Shown piece by piece: positions 18,054 through 27,582 of a DNA stretch of 64,000 bases. Below the pieces are notes generated by a model, which worked only from the letters and a program-made list of their open reading frames with translations, had not been told where the DNA came from and searched no databases. The stretch covers positions 9,886-73,885 of the forward strand of contig CALBUB010000068.1 in the NCBI GenBank assembly GCA_937967955.1. Direction: 5' to 3'. The stretch is from an uncultured Bacillota bacterium (GTDB lineage: Bacteria; Bacillota; Clostridia; Tissierellales; Tepidimicrobiaceae). Position numbers and translations under genes: made by a program. Each line of letters begins with the position of its first letter. Positions within the stretch are counted from its first letter, which is position 1.

Positions 18054-18109
18054 TAGATTATTATTAATATAAGGGCTATAATTAAGATAGAAAGAAAAGG
18101 GGGCTAAAT

Positions 18110-18637
18110 ATGAAAATATATACAAGGACAGGGGATAAAGGGAATACTAGCTTATTTGATAACAAAAGGGTTCCAAAGGATCATATAAGGGTTGAAAGCT
18201 ATGGAACTATTGATGAATTAGTATCCTTTTTAGGGCTGGCAAAGAATTATATGGAAGATGAAGAAATATATGAACTTATTGAGAATATACAGAATAAATT
18301 ATTCATAGTAGCAGCCAATTTAGCTACAGAAGATAAATCCAAGATTAAATACCATATAGAAGAAAAGGATATTAGTTTTTTAGAAGAAAATATTGATAAG
18401 TATATGGATAAAATAGGGGAGGCAACAGGCTTTATTGTACCTGGCTCAGGAAAAAAATCCGGCTATCTGCATGTGTGTAGAACTATCTGTAGAAGGGCTG
18501 AAAGAAGGATAATAACTTTAAGTTCACAAGAGGATATAGACCCCCTAGTGATAAAATATGTAAATAGACTATCAGACTTAATATATGCCATAGCCAGATA
18601 TCTAGAAGAAAAAGAAACAAAAGTCAATTATGAATAA
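18110..18637 (+). CDS. ATP:cob(I)alamin adenosyltransferase, PduO type
   Basis: 175 residues. The N-terminal TRTGDKGNTSLF ATP-binding signature and the helical ICRRAERR and YVNRLSDLIYAIAR motifs define the PduO/MMAB family. It makes adenosylcobalamin, the cofactor of methylmalonyl-CoA mutase, whose genes lie 31 kb to the right in this window. In other organisms this family is often encoded with the mutase; here it is separate. Start ATG behind AAAGGGGG. A terminator follows directly. Confidence 0.9.
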   Translation: MKIYTRTGDKGNTSLFDNKRVPKDHIRVESYGTIDELVSFLGLAKNYMEDEEIYELIENIQNKLFIVAANLATEDKSKIKYHIEEKDISFLEENIDKYMDKIGEATGFIVPGSGKKSGYLHVCRTICRRAERRIITLSSQEDIDPLVIKYVNRLSDLIYAIARYLEEKETKVNYE

Positions 18638-18639
18638 AA

Positions 18640-18668
18640 ATGCGGGCTTATAAGGCCTGCTTTTTTGT
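18640..18668 (+). terminator. Terminator after the adenosyltransferase gene
   Basis: A GC-rich hairpin (18642-18660, one bulge) is followed by six T. Confidence 0.8.
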
Positions 18669-18724
18669 CCAATGGAAAATTGATAGGGCTTTAACAACAA
18701 TATTAGAGAAAATATACAAAAACC

Positions 18725-18777
18725 TTCGAAAATTCTCAATACTATTGTTTTATCCTATATTATGGTTATTCGAAAAT
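18725..18777 (+). repeat. Pair of TTCGAAAAT direct repeats, possible operator
   Basis: Identical 9-mers at 18725-18733 and 18769-18777, 44 bp apart (about four helical turns), lie in the 204-bp gap before the PAS-PP2C gene. Each contains the TTCGAA palindrome. A regulatory role is only inferred. Confidence 0.3.
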
Positions 18778-18841
18778 CTTTGTTTTTTGAATATCAGTAT
18801 GTTATTATAGAAAAAAGTACCTTATTATAAGGGTGATCAAT

Positions 18842-19966
18842 ATGATAGATGGAAAGGAAAAAGAATTATTACAAAAGGGTTTGACAGAATTTTGTTTCCT
18901 TAATTATAACGTACTGGAAAGCATGTTTGATTGGGTTAGATTGGTTTCTCGTGATGGAACAATAGTGTATGCTAACAAATCCATGAAAGAGGCCCTAGGA
19001 GCTGATATAGTAGGTAAAAAATGTTTCCAATCGATAGGTAGGAAAGAACCTTGCACTTTCTGTATATCTAGAAGGAGTATTTTAAACGGGGAGATTGTTC
19101 AGAAAGAGGAGATTATTAAGGGTAGGTACTATTCTGTTGTAAGTTCTCCAGTAAGGGATGCTGATGGAAACATTATTGGTGCTGTAGAGGTGCTGAGGGA
19201 TGTAACTAGAGAAAGGAAGCTTGAACAACAGTTAGTACAGCAAAATGCAAAGATGCTTCAGGATATTAAGTTTGCTGAAAAGATACAAAGGAAGATATTG
19301 CCTAAAAAGGGTATATATAAAACTTTAAGAATAGATCATATTTATAAACCTTGTGAAATGCTCAGTGGGGATATGCTTGATGTTTTCCACATTGATGACG
19401 ATAATATTGGCATATATATATGTGATGTGGCAGGCCATGGAATAACTTCTTCTATGATGACCATGTTTGTTAGGCAAACAATGAGAGCTATTAAAGATGA
19501 CCTAACAAGTCCATCTAAAGCTTTAACTGAGCTTCAAAAAAGATTTAGCTCCTTAGAATTAGAATCAGATAAATACTTTACCATGTTTTATGCTGTATAC
19601 AATATAAAAGACCATAGCTTAAAATATGCCAATGCAGGTCATAATTGTATGCCCATTAAATATAATTCTAATAGTGTAGAATTTTTAAAGATGAAAGGCC
19701 TTCCTATTTCCTTAATATTTAATGAAATTTATTATGAAGAAAATAAAGTAATCTTATCAAAAGGAGACAAACTGCTATTTTTTACAGATGGAATTGTGGA
19801 AGTAAGAGACAAAAATGGGAATGAATTTGGAGTGGACAAGATTGTAAATATAATAAAAAAAGGTGATTGGAATATACTAAATAGGATTATAGAAGCTGTT
19901 GAAGAATTTAGATGGGGAGAACAAATAGACGATTACGCACTTCTCCTTATGGAAGTTATAGATTAA
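18842..19966 (+). CDS. PAS domain-containing PP2C-type (RsbU/SpoIIE-like) serine phosphatase
   Basis: 374 residues from the ATG at 18842, favoured over the in-frame GTG at 18833 by the AAGGGTGAT site. A PAS domain (about 30-130) carries a cysteine motif (KKCFQ...PCTFC) that could bind a metal or sense redox. A short coiled coil follows, then a PP2C phosphatase domain with SGDMLD, VAGHG, FTDG and DDYAL metal-binding segments. Such proteins dephosphorylate anti-anti-sigma factors, but no rsbV/rsbW pair is beside it. It is monocistronic with a strong terminator. Confidence 0.85.
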   Translation: MIDGKEKELLQKGLTEFCFLNYNVLESMFDWVRLVSRDGTIVYANKSMKEALGADIVGKKCFQSIGRKEPCTFCISRRSILNGEIVQKEEIIKGRYYSVVSSPVRDADGNIIGAVEVLRDVTRERKLEQQLVQQNAKMLQDIKFAEKIQRKILPKKGIYKTLRIDHIYKPCEMLSGDMLDVFHIDDDNIGIYICDVAGHGITSSMMTMFVRQTMRAIKDDLTSPSKALTELQKRFSSLELESDKYFTMFYAVYNIKDHSLKYANAGHNCMPIKYNSNSVEFLKMKGLPISLIFNEIYYEENKVILSKGDKLLFFTDGIVEVRDKNGNEFGVDKIVNIIKKGDWNILNRIIEAVEEFRWGEQIDDYALLLMEVID

Positions 19967-19998
19967 AAAGCTTAGAATTATTAATTCTAAGCTTTTTT
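19966..19998 (+). terminator. Terminator after the PP2C gene
   Basis: A perfect 14-bp stem (19966-19979 with 19983-19996), 3-base loop and T-run. Confidence 0.9.
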
Positions 19999-20024
19999 AT
20001 AAATGAAAACTATGGAGGGGTTTA

Positions 20025-21335
20025 ATGGCCAATATTTCATTAGATTACTCAAGAAGTTTGATTAAGGAGGCGGAAATAGAGAGCTTAATACCTATTGTAA
20101 GGATTGCCCATGATATGCTCCATAAAGGCTATGGTCCAGGCAGTGAATATACTGGCTGGCTTAAACTTCCTAATAGGCTTACAAAAGAGGAATTGGAAAG
20201 GATTAAGGAAGCTGCTGAATATATTAAGTATACTTCAGATGCTCTAGTTGTTATAGGTATTGGAGGCTCTTATTTAGGCTCAAGAGCTTGTATAGAAGCC
20301 CTAAGGCATAATTTCTATAATCAGCTGCCAAAAGAAGAGAGGAAGGGGCCTGAAATCTATTTTGCAGGCAATAATGTGAGCAGTTCTTATATATTAGATT
20401 TGATAGATATACTGGAAAATAAAGATATTAGTATTAATGTTATATCTAAATCAGGTACTACTTTGGAGTCAGCTATAGCCTTTAGGATATTTAAAGATTA
20501 TATGGAAACTAGATACGGTAAAGAAGAAGCTAAAAAGAGGATATATGTTACAACAGATGAATATAAGGGGTCTTTAAGAAAATTAAGCCAAGAGGAAGGT
20601 TATACTTCCTTTGTTATCCCTGAGGATGTGGGAGGAAGGTATTCAGTATTAACTGCTGTAGGTTTGCTACCTATGGCAGTAGCAACCATAGACATAGATA
20701 GCTTTATAGCTGGCTTTAGGGATGGGGTAGAAGAATACTCAAGGGATGTATACGACAATATAAGCTATAAATATGCCCTTATTAGAAACATACTGTATAG
20801 AAAGGGGAAATATATAGAAATACTTGCTACCTATGAACCTAACCTTCAATATTTAGCAGAATGGTGGAAGCAGCTATTTGGAGAAAGTGAAGGAAAGGAC
20901 AACAAGGGCATATTTCCTGCAGCTGTTAACTTTACCACCGATTTACACTCCTTAGGCCAACTAATCCAAGACGGTAGAAGGAATATATTTGAAACTACTA
21001 TTAATATTGAAAAAGCAAAAAGGGACTTAAAAATAAAGGAATTGGTTGGTAATATAGATGGCCTAAATTTCCTTGCAGGCAAAACATTAGCTTTTGTAAA
21101 TAAAAAAGCCTTTGAAGGGACTGTAAAAGCTCACACTAAAGGGCAAGTGCCAAATCTTATAATAAATGTACCAGAAATGGATGAATACTATCTTGGCAAA
21201 TTAATGTACTTTTTTGAAAAAGCTTGTGCCATCAGTGGATATATATTAGGTGTGAATCCTTTTGATCAACCAGGAGTAGAGGAGTATAAGAAGAATATGT
21301 TTGAACTATTAGGTAGACCTTCTAATGGAAGCTGA
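20025..21335 (+). CDS. pgi: Glucose-6-phosphate isomerase
   Basis: 436 residues, the short Firmicute form. [31 protein letters not shown] and LGQLIQDG are the phosphosugar-binding and catalytic segments of the family. It interconverts glucose-6-phosphate and fructose-6-phosphate in glycolysis and gluconeogenesis. Start ATG behind GGAGGGG. It is flanked by terminators on both sides, so it is a single-gene unit. Confidence 0.95.
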   Translation: MANISLDYSRSLIKEAEIESLIPIVRIAHDMLHKGYGPGSEYTGWLKLPNRLTKEELERIKEAAEYIKYTSDALVVIGIGGSYLGSRACIEALRHNFYNQLPKEERKGPEIYFAGNNVSSSYILDLIDILENKDISINVISKSGTTLESAIAFRIFKDYMETRYGKEEAKKRIYVTTDEYKGSLRKLSQEEGYTSFVIPEDVGGRYSVLTAVGLLPMAVATIDIDSFIAGFRDGVEEYSRDVYDNISYKYALIRNILYRKGKYIEILATYEPNLQYLAEWWKQLFGESEGKDNKGIFPAAVNFTTDLHSLGQLIQDGRRNIFETTINIEKAKRDLKIKELVGNIDGLNFLAGKTLAFVNKKAFEGTVKAHTKGQVPNLIINVPEMDEYYLGKLMYFFEKACAISGYILGVNPFDQPGVEEYKKNMFELLGRPSNGS

Positions 21336-21336
21336 T

Positions 21337-21372
21337 AAAACTTCCCTTGGAAATTCCTAGGGAAGTTTTTTT
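21337..21372 (+). terminator. Terminator after pgi
   Basis: A perfect 10-bp stem (21337-21346 with 21360-21369) is followed by T7. Confidence 0.9.
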
Positions 21373-21438
21373 ATTTATATAAACAGCTTAAATGGTAAAA
21401 CTATATAGAAACAGCTTTTAGAGGGTGAAATTTATCCT

Positions 21439-22434
21439 ATGAAAACTTTTTGGAAGGTATTTTCTATATCCTTTGTTTTCTTTTTTATTGCAATGGCACT
21501 AGGCTCTTATATTTATTTAATGAATGGAGGAAAGGATAACCACAAGCCAGATATAGTTGCCCAAATAGGAGGTGAAAAAGAAGACAGGCAAAAGGCAGAA
21601 GGCCAGTTGGAAGTTAAGGAAGAAGAGGAAGTTATAGAAGAGAGAAGCTTTTCCTCTTTAGAAGAAGCTTTTAAGGAAAATAACAGAGTTAATGTGGTCA
21701 TAATGGGGATGGAGGATGTTAGAGCTGATACCATACTATTTTTATCTTTTCATTTGAATAAGAAGGATGCTTATGTTATTTCTATACCAAGGGATACCTA
21801 TATATACAGAAAGGGTTATGAGCTGGCAGAACAGAGAAAAATAAATGCCATATATGAAAGCCATGGGGCTGATGGGATGAAGCAAGCAGTATCCTATATA
21901 TTCCATGGTGTTCCTATTCACCATTATGTGGTTTTAGATTATGAAGGGGTAAAGAAAATTGTAGACTCTTTAGGAGGAGTAGAAGTAGTGGTCCCCTTTG
22001 ATATGAAGTATGAGGACCTTTCAGCAAAGCCTCCTTTACGCATTAATTTAAAGGCTGGAAGGCAAGTGTTAGATGGAGAAAAGGCATTACAATTTTTAAG
22101 GTATAGAAAGGGCTATATAGAAGGAGATTTAGGCAGGATAAAAGCTCAGCAGGAGTTTCTTAAAGCCTTTGTAAAGAAGGCCTTATCTTTCCGTCTGCCA
22201 GTTGTAATAAAAAATGTATATGAATATGTGGAGACGGATATAAGCCTATTTGAAGCCCTATACTATGGAACAAAAATGCTCAACATAAAAGCAGAAGATA
22301 TAAAATTTAGCATATTGCCAGGGCAAGCTGAATTTAGAAGCTATGGTGGGAAGCTTTTATCTTATTTCATATACAACTCACAGGAAAGCAAAAAAATCAT
22401 AGAAGAAATATATAATGTGGAGGCAAAAAATTAA
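21439..22434 (+). CDS. LytR-CpsA-Psr (LCP) family cell-wall protein
   Basis: 331 residues with one N-terminal membrane anchor (about 7-29), a charged Glu/Lys linker (about 40-75) and an extracellular LCP domain. Key features are the Asp-rich VRADTILF segment, Arg in SIPRDTYIY, and LRYRKG...DLGRIKAQQ near the C-terminal half. LCP proteins transfer undecaprenyl-linked polymers such as teichoic acids to peptidoglycan. No polymer biosynthesis genes are adjacent, so the substrate is unknown. It converges with murC. Confidence 0.85.
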   Translation: MKTFWKVFSISFVFFFIAMALGSYIYLMNGGKDNHKPDIVAQIGGEKEDRQKAEGQLEVKEEEEVIEERSFSSLEEAFKENNRVNVVIMGMEDVRADTILFLSFHLNKKDAYVISIPRDTYIYRKGYELAEQRKINAIYESHGADGMKQAVSYIFHGVPIHHYVVLDYEGVKKIVDSLGGVEVVVPFDMKYEDLSAKPPLRINLKAGRQVLDGEKALQFLRYRKGYIEGDLGRIKAQQEFLKAFVKKALSFRLPVVIKNVYEYVETDISLFEALYYGTKMLNIKAEDIKFSILPGQAEFRSYGGKLLSYFIYNSQESKKIIEEIYNVEAKN

Positions 22435-22460
22435 CCCCCTATTTGGGGGTTAAATAGCTT
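22426..22460 (-). terminator. Terminator between the LCP gene and murC
   Basis: An 8-bp GC-rich stem (22432-22439 with 22445-22452) has a clear U-tract on the minus strand, downstream of murC. It may also end the LCP transcript. Confidence 0.75.
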
Positions 22461-23850
22461 CTTTTTTGTCTGCCTCCAGTAAGCTTTCTCCTATCTTATA
22501 TACGTTTCCAGCTCCCATAGTAACAACTACATCGCCTTTTTTAGCGTTGTTTAAAATGTAATCCTCTATACTTTCAAAAGAAGAAATATATTGAGCATCT
22601 ACCCCATTATCTATTAAGGCTTTTACTAAATCGGTAGAATGGACAATTCCATTATCCTTCTCTCTAGCTCCATATATATCTGGTACAATTACCTTATCTG
22701 CCTGAGAAAAAGATTTAGCAAATTCCTTTAAAAGCATTTTTGTTCTGGTGTAGGTATGAGGTTGGAAAATACACCAAATTGTACTGTTAGTACTCTTTCT
22801 TAAAGCGCTTAATGAGGCTTTTATTTCAGTAGGATGATGGGCATAATCGTCTATTATTCTTATGCCCTTTACATATCCCTTCAATTCTAACCTTCTGTGG
22901 GTTCCTTTAAAGGTTTCAAAACCAGTTATGATAGTTTCTATAGGTATGTCTAGTATATCAGCAACAGCAATACTAGCTAAAGCATTATAGATATTGTGAA
23001 CACCCATTACCTTCAATTTAACAGGGTATAGGGCTTCACGCTTTCTATTTAACATGAACATAGGATAACCATTAGAATCAAAGGAGATATTTTCAGCAGA
23101 GTAATCTGCCCTTTCATTAATTCCAAAGGTGACAATGTTAGCTTTTGTATTTTCTATTACCTTTCTTGCATTTTTATCATCTATGTTTATGACTATATAA
23201 CCAGAGGAAACAACATTGTTAGCATATTGTATGAATGTATCTACAATATGCTCAATATTTTTATAATAGTCTAAATGTTCTTCTTCCATATTTAGTATTA
23301 TAGCTATATTTGGGAAGTACTTTGTAATGTTTCCCTTGTATTCACAGGCTTCAGTAAGCAGTATATCATTGTTACCTAATCTTACATTTCCACCAATTTC
23401 ATCTAATTGGCCCCCAAGTAATATGGTAGGATCTTTAGATGATTTGCTTAATATGGTAGCTAGCATACTAGTGGTGGTGGTTTTTCCGTGGGTACCAGAA
23501 ACTGCAATAGAGTTTTTGTAATTTCTCATTAATGCTCCAAGGAAAGTTGCCCTATCTACTGTAGTTATATTCCTATCAATAGCTTCCAATAGTTCCTCAT
23601 TGTCCTTTGAAATAGCATCCGTATATATGACTAGTTCAGCATCCTTAATGTTTTCCTTACTATGACCTATGTATATCTCAGCCCCTAAGGTTCTCAACTT
23701 GTCTACTGTTGGGCTGTTATCCATATCAGAACCAGAAACTTTATAGCCTTTTGATAAAAGGATTTCTGCTAAACCACTCATACTGACTCCGCCAATTCCT
23801 ATAAGGTGTATGTGCTTGTACTTATGCTCATCTATAGAAAATATAAACAT
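22450..23850 (-). CDS. murC: UDP-N-acetylmuramate--L-alanine ligase
   Basis: 466 residues. IGIGGVSMSGLA (17-28) is the Rossmann UDP-binding motif, GTHGKTTT (119-126) the ATP P-loop, and DDYAHHPTE the C-terminal signature. It adds the first peptide residue, L-Ala, to UDP-MurNAc. The start is placed at the ATG complementary to 23848-23850 because a perfect AGGAGG lies just upstream; a longer in-frame ATG at 23889 has no such site. It stands alone on the minus strand, divergent from spoVG. Confidence 0.95.
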   Translation of the reverse strand: MFIFSIDEHKYKHIHLIGIGGVSMSGLAEILLSKGYKVSGSDMDNSPTVDKLRTLGAEIYIGHSKENIKDAELVIYTDAISKDNEELLEAIDRNITTVDRATFLGALMRNYKNSIAVSGTHGKTTTTSMLATILSKSSKDPTILLGGQLDEIGGNVRLGNNDILLTEACEYKGNITKYFPNIAIILNMEEEHLDYYKNIEHIVDTFIQYANNVVSSGYIVINIDDKNARKVIENTKANIVTFGINERADYSAENISFDSNGYPMFMLNRKREALYPVKLKVMGVHNIYNALASIAVADILDIPIETIITGFETFKGTHRRLELKGYVKGIRIIDDYAHHPTEIKASLSALRKSTNSTIWCIFQPHTYTRTKMLLKEFAKSFSQADKVIVPDIYGAREKDNGIVHSTDLVKALIDNGVDAQYISSFESIEDYILNNAKKGDVVVTMGAGNVYKIGESLLEADKKEAI

Positions 23851-24106
23851 ATATTTACCTCCTGTATTCAGATTCAAGGCCTTATTCAATATTAATTATT
23901 GCCAATATGTATTAATATTATCTTATTTAAAAGAAACTTTTTTGCCACTAACTGATTATATCATATTATTTTTTTTATAAAAAGGCAATAGATTGGGCTT
24001 TTAATGTTTGGTAACGTGAATATAAAATGGAAATTTTACAAAAAAAAATACAAGAAAGAGTATATGTATTATGAATTTACAAAAAATATAGAACTTTAAA
24101 AATAAA

Positions 24107-24135
24107 GAAGGATTTTTCAAAAATACATAGAATAT
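24107..24135 (+). promoter_or_regulatory. Sigma-H promoter of spoVG
   Basis: GAAGGATTT (24107-24115), an 11-bp spacer and ATAGAATAT (24127-24135) match every defined position of the sigma-H consensus. This agrees with the known sigma-H control of spoVG in Bacillus. The rest of the 338-bp murC-spoVG gap is AT-rich and shows no other clear element. Confidence 0.85.
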
Positions 24136-24188
24136 AAAAAGTATTTAGATATACATATTTGGACTTCTAGGAAGGTGGTGAGTTATCA

Positions 24189-24455
24189 GTGCAAGTTACA
24201 GATGTAAAAATAAGAAAGATTACTGATGAAGGCAAGATGAAAGCAATAGTCTCAGTTACCTTAGACAATGAGTTTGTTGTACATGATATAAAAATAATCG
24301 ATGGTCAAAATGGTTTATTTATAGCTATGCCTAGCAGGAAGATGTCAGATGGAGAATTCAGAGACATAGCACATCCTATTAACTCTGAAACTAGAAAGAA
24401 GATTCAAGATGCAATATTAGAAGAATATGAAAAGGCATTAATGGGGAATAACTAA
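24189..24455 (+). CDS. spoVG: SpoVG RNA/DNA-binding regulator
   Basis: 88 residues, start GTG behind [20 protein letters not shown] at the N-terminus and [14 protein letters not shown] in the middle are invariant in SpoVG. The protein binds nucleic acids and influences septation, spore cortex formation and virulence traits in Firmicutes. It is first in a block whose order (spoVG-glmU-prs-pth-mfd) matches B. subtilis. Its own terminator follows, so most transcripts should stop before glmU. Confidence 0.95.
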   Translation: MQVTDVKIRKITDEGKMKAIVSVTLDNEFVVHDIKIIDGQNGLFIAMPSRKMSDGEFRDIAHPINSETRKKIQDAILEEYEKALMGNN

Positions 24456-24476
24456 GGACCGTAAAGGTCCTTTTTA
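24452..24476 (+). terminator. Terminator after spoVG
   Basis: A 7-bp stem (24454-24460 with 24466-24472), 5-base loop and T-run. Confidence 0.8.
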
Positions 24477-24596
24477 CTTTTCCTTTAAAAATGATAAAAA
24501 TAGTATTATAATTTAAGTTGAGGATTTTCTTATTGGATATGTTATATAAATAGGTTAAAATATTATTTGGTATATAAATATAAAAGAGGTGTTTGT

Positions 24597-25982
24597 ATGG
24601 ATATATCAATTATTCTAGCAGCAGGCGAAGGTACCAGGATGAAATCCAATACCCCTAAGGTGCTACATAAGATATGTGGTAAAGCCCTATTAGATTATGT
24701 AATTGAAGCTAGCAAAAGTGCTGGTGTAAAAGAAAACTATGTCATAGTAGGCCATGGTGGAGATAAAGTTAGGGAGTATTTTAAAGATACGGATGTAATA
24801 TTTAGGAATCAGCCTATAGGAGAAGAATATCCTTATGGAACTGGCTATGCAGTTATGCAAGCAATTGATAGTATAGAAGATGATAGTAATGTGGTAATCC
24901 TATATGGAGACACTCCATTGATAACTGGTGATACAATAAAGCAACTATTGGATTACCATAAAAATATGGGTAATCATGCTACAGTATTGACTGCTCATGT
25001 AGAGGAGCCTACTGGCTATGGAAGAATAGTAAGAGATGAAAACAATAGGATATTAAAAATAGTAGAACATAAAGATGCTAACGAAGAAGAGCTAAATATA
25101 AAAGAAATCAATTCAGGTATATATTGTTTTAAAGGCAAAGAGTTAAAATATGCCCTTGGAAAGATTGATAATAATAATTCTCAAGGGGAATATTATATAA
25201 CGGATGTAATTAAAATTCTAAAGGATGAAGGCTATAGAGTAGATGCATACAAGCTAGAGGATTCAACAGAAATATATGGTATAAACTCTAGGGTACAATT
25301 GGCTTTTTGCGATAGGCTTATGAGAAATAGGATAAACCGCTTCCATATGGAAAATGGAGTAACTATAATTAATCCAGAAAATACATATATAGAGGCTGAA
25401 GTTAAGATTGGAAGGGATAGTATAATATATCCTGGAGTTTTTCTAAAGGGGAAAACAGTTATAGGAGAAGAATGTGTAATTAGAGAGAATACAGTTGTTG
25501 AGGATAGTCAAATTGGCAACAATGTGATTATAATTTCTTCTACTATTGAAGAAAGTACTGTTGGTGATGGCTGTAGGATTGGGCCTTATGCCCATTTGCG
25601 TCCCAATAGCCATTTAGGGAAGAATTTAAGGATTGGAAATTTTGTAGAAGTTAAAAATTCTACTGTAGGAGACAATTCTAAAGCAGGACATTTAGCATAT
25701 ATTGGAGATGCGGATGTAGGAAAAAATGTAAATATAGGCTGTGGAGTTGTTTTTGTCAACTATGATGGTAAAAATAAACATCGAACAGTAGTAGAAGATA
25801 ACGCCTTTATAGGCAGCAATGCCAATCTAGTGGCACCTGTAGTTGTTAAGGAGCATGGATATGTAGCTGCAGGTTCTACAATAACTGAAGAAGTAGAAGA
25901 AGGGACACTGGCCATTGCTCGGGCAAAACAAGTAAATAAAAGAGGCTGGGTAAACAAAATGAATTTAAAAAAGGACAAATAA
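24597..25982 (+). CDS. glmU: Bifunctional GlcN-1-P acetyltransferase / GlcNAc-1-P uridyltransferase
   Basis: 461 residues from the ATG at 24597 behind AGAGGTG; the in-frame TTG at 24567 lacks a binding site. The N-terminal pyrophosphorylase domain starts with [11 protein letters not shown] and contains YGDTPL. From about residue 250 the left-handed beta-helix of hexapeptide repeats carries acetyltransferase residues (RPNSHLG, EVKNS, YDGKNKH). It makes UDP-GlcNAc for peptidoglycan. prs follows 19 bp later with no terminator. Confidence 0.96.
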   Translation: MDISIILAAGEGTRMKSNTPKVLHKICGKALLDYVIEASKSAGVKENYVIVGHGGDKVREYFKDTDVIFRNQPIGEEYPYGTGYAVMQAIDSIEDDSNVVILYGDTPLITGDTIKQLLDYHKNMGNHATVLTAHVEEPTGYGRIVRDENNRILKIVEHKDANEEELNIKEINSGIYCFKGKELKYALGKIDNNNSQGEYYITDVIKILKDEGYRVDAYKLEDSTEIYGINSRVQLAFCDRLMRNRINRFHMENGVTIINPENTYIEAEVKIGRDSIIYPGVFLKGKTVIGEECVIRENTVVEDSQIGNNVIIISSTIEESTVGDGCRIGPYAHLRPNSHLGKNLRIGNFVEVKNSTVGDNSKAGHLAYIGDADVGKNVNIGCGVVFVNYDGKNKHRTVVEDNAFIGSNANLVAPVVVKEHGYVAAGSTITEEVEEGTLAIARAKQVNKRGWVNKMNLKKDK

Positions 25983-26001
25983 GCAAATAGGAGGAATAAA
26001 G

Positions 26002-26946
26002 GTGTTAGATAAAGGTCAAATTAAACTGTTTTCAGGAAATGCCCATAGAGAATTAGCTGAAGCTATATGTAAGGAATTAAATGTACCTTGTGGTAATTGT
26101 GAAGTTGGGAAATTTAGCGATGGAGAAATATTTGTAAATATTGCGGAAACTGTAAGGGGTTGTGATGTATTTATAATTCAACCTACATCCTCTCCAGTAA
26201 ATGATAATTTAATGGAAGCTTTAATACTAATAGATGCATTAAAGAGAGCTTCAGCTGGAAGGATTAATGCTGTAATTCCATATTATGGCTATGCAAGGCA
26301 GGATAGAAAGACTAAGGCTAGAGAGCCTATTACTGCTAAGCTGGTTGCTAACTTGTTAACAGAAGCTGGTACAGATAGAGTAATAAGTATGGATTTACAT
26401 GCAGGCCAAATACAAGGATATTTTGATATACCTGTGGACCATCTATCAGGAATACCAATTTTAGCAGATTATTTTAAAGATATGATAGATGAAGATACTG
26501 TTATTGTATCTCCTGATATAGGAGGAGTAGTTAGGGCTAGAAACTTTGCTAATATATTAGACTTGCCTATAGCTATAATTGAGAAGAGAAGGCCAAAAGC
26601 TAATGTGTCTGAAGTTATGAATGTAATAGGAGATATCCAAGATAAAAATGTTATCTTGGTAGACGATATAGTTGATACAGCAGGCACTATTACTAAAGCT
26701 GCTCAAGTGTTAAAAGAATTTGGAGCTAAAAAGGTGTATGCTTGTGCAACCCATGCGGTTCTATCTGGTCCTGCTGTTGAAAGAATAGATAATTCCGTTA
26801 TAGAGAAATTTGTAGTTACAGATACTATACCTTTACCTGCTGAAAAGAAAATCGATAAAATAGAAGTAGTAAGCGTAGCTCCAATATTTGCTGAGGCCAT
26901 TAGAAGGATCCATTTAGAAGAATCTGTAAGTATCCTTTTTGATTAA
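26002..26946 (+). CDS. prs: Ribose-phosphate pyrophosphokinase
   Basis: 314 residues, start GTG behind [18 protein letters not shown] at the N-terminus, [10 protein letters not shown] in the ATP flap, and the PRPP loop [10 protein letters not shown] (about 219-228) identify the class I enzyme. It makes PRPP from ribose-5-phosphate and ATP for purine, pyrimidine, NAD, His and Trp synthesis. It is co-transcribed with glmU and pth, as in Bacillus, although no ctc gene lies between prs and pth. Confidence 0.96.
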   Translation: MLDKGQIKLFSGNAHRELAEAICKELNVPCGNCEVGKFSDGEIFVNIAETVRGCDVFIIQPTSSPVNDNLMEALILIDALKRASAGRINAVIPYYGYARQDRKTKAREPITAKLVANLLTEAGTDRVISMDLHAGQIQGYFDIPVDHLSGIPILADYFKDMIDEDTVIVSPDIGGVVRARNFANILDLPIAIIEKRRPKANVSEVMNVIGDIQDKNVILVDDIVDTAGTITKAAQVLKEFGAKKVYACATHAVLSGPAVERIDNSVIEKFVVTDTIPLPAEKKIDKIEVVSVAPIFAEAIRRIHLEESVSILFD

Positions 26947-26960
26947 TTAGGAGTGATAGA

Positions 26961-27542
26961 TTGTTTGCGGTTGTAGGACTAGGAAATCCAGGAAAAGAAT
27001 ATGAAGGAACTAGACATAATGTAGGCTTTGATGTTATAGATTTATTGGCTGATAGAAATGACATAAAAATCAATAAGATTAAATTTAAATCTATTTATGG
27101 GGAAGGTAAAATTGGAGATAATAAGGTTATACTATTAAAACCTCAAACTTACATGAATAATAGTGGAATGGCGGTGTTGGAGCTATATAACTTCTATAAA
27201 CTGCCCTTAGAGAATATAATAGTTGTAGTAGATGATATAGATATACAATTTGCTACCATTAGGATAAGGGCTAAAGGTAGTGCTGGAACTCACAATGGCT
27301 TAAAGTCTATTATATACCACTTACAATCTGAAAAATTCCCAAGAGTTAAGATTGGAATTGGACAGAAAAGAGAAGGCCAGGATTTGGCGGCTTTCGTTTT
27401 AAGTAGATTTAAGCAGGATGAAAGGGATAAGATAGAATCAGCCATTGAGGAAGCAGCTTTAGCTGTGGAGACTATCATAAAAGATGGCATTGAAAGGGCC
27501 ATGAATCAATTTAATTCAAAAGGTAAGAAAGCCCAGGAGTAA
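26961..27542 (+). CDS. pth: Peptidyl-tRNA hydrolase
   Basis: 193 residues, start TTG behind AGGAGTG. GLGNPGKEYEGTRHNVG carries Asn9 and catalytic His19; PQTYMNNSG and VVDDID complete the active site. It releases peptides from stalled peptidyl-tRNA. The stop codon lies in the loop of a perfect hairpin. B. subtilis has a small gene (fin) between pth and mfd; here the genes are only 40 bp apart and it is absent. Confidence 0.95.
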   Translation: MFAVVGLGNPGKEYEGTRHNVGFDVIDLLADRNDIKINKIKFKSIYGEGKIGDNKVILLKPQTYMNNSGMAVLELYNFYKLPLENIIVVVDDIDIQFATIRIRAKGSAGTHNGLKSIIYHLQSEKFPRVKIGIGQKREGQDLAAFVLSRFKQDERDKIESAIEEAALAVETIIKDGIERAMNQFNSKGKKAQE

Positions 27543-27554
27543 ACTCCTGGGCTT
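27529..27554 (+). other. Hairpin with the pth stop codon in its loop
   Basis: An 11-bp perfect stem (27529-27539 with 27544-27554) has a 4-base loop containing the stop TAA. No T-tract follows, so it is not a standard terminator. It may act as an RNA stability element or attenuate read-through into mfd. Confidence 0.5.
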
Positions 27555-27582
27555 AAGGTCTTATTCAAGGAGAGTTGGTAAA

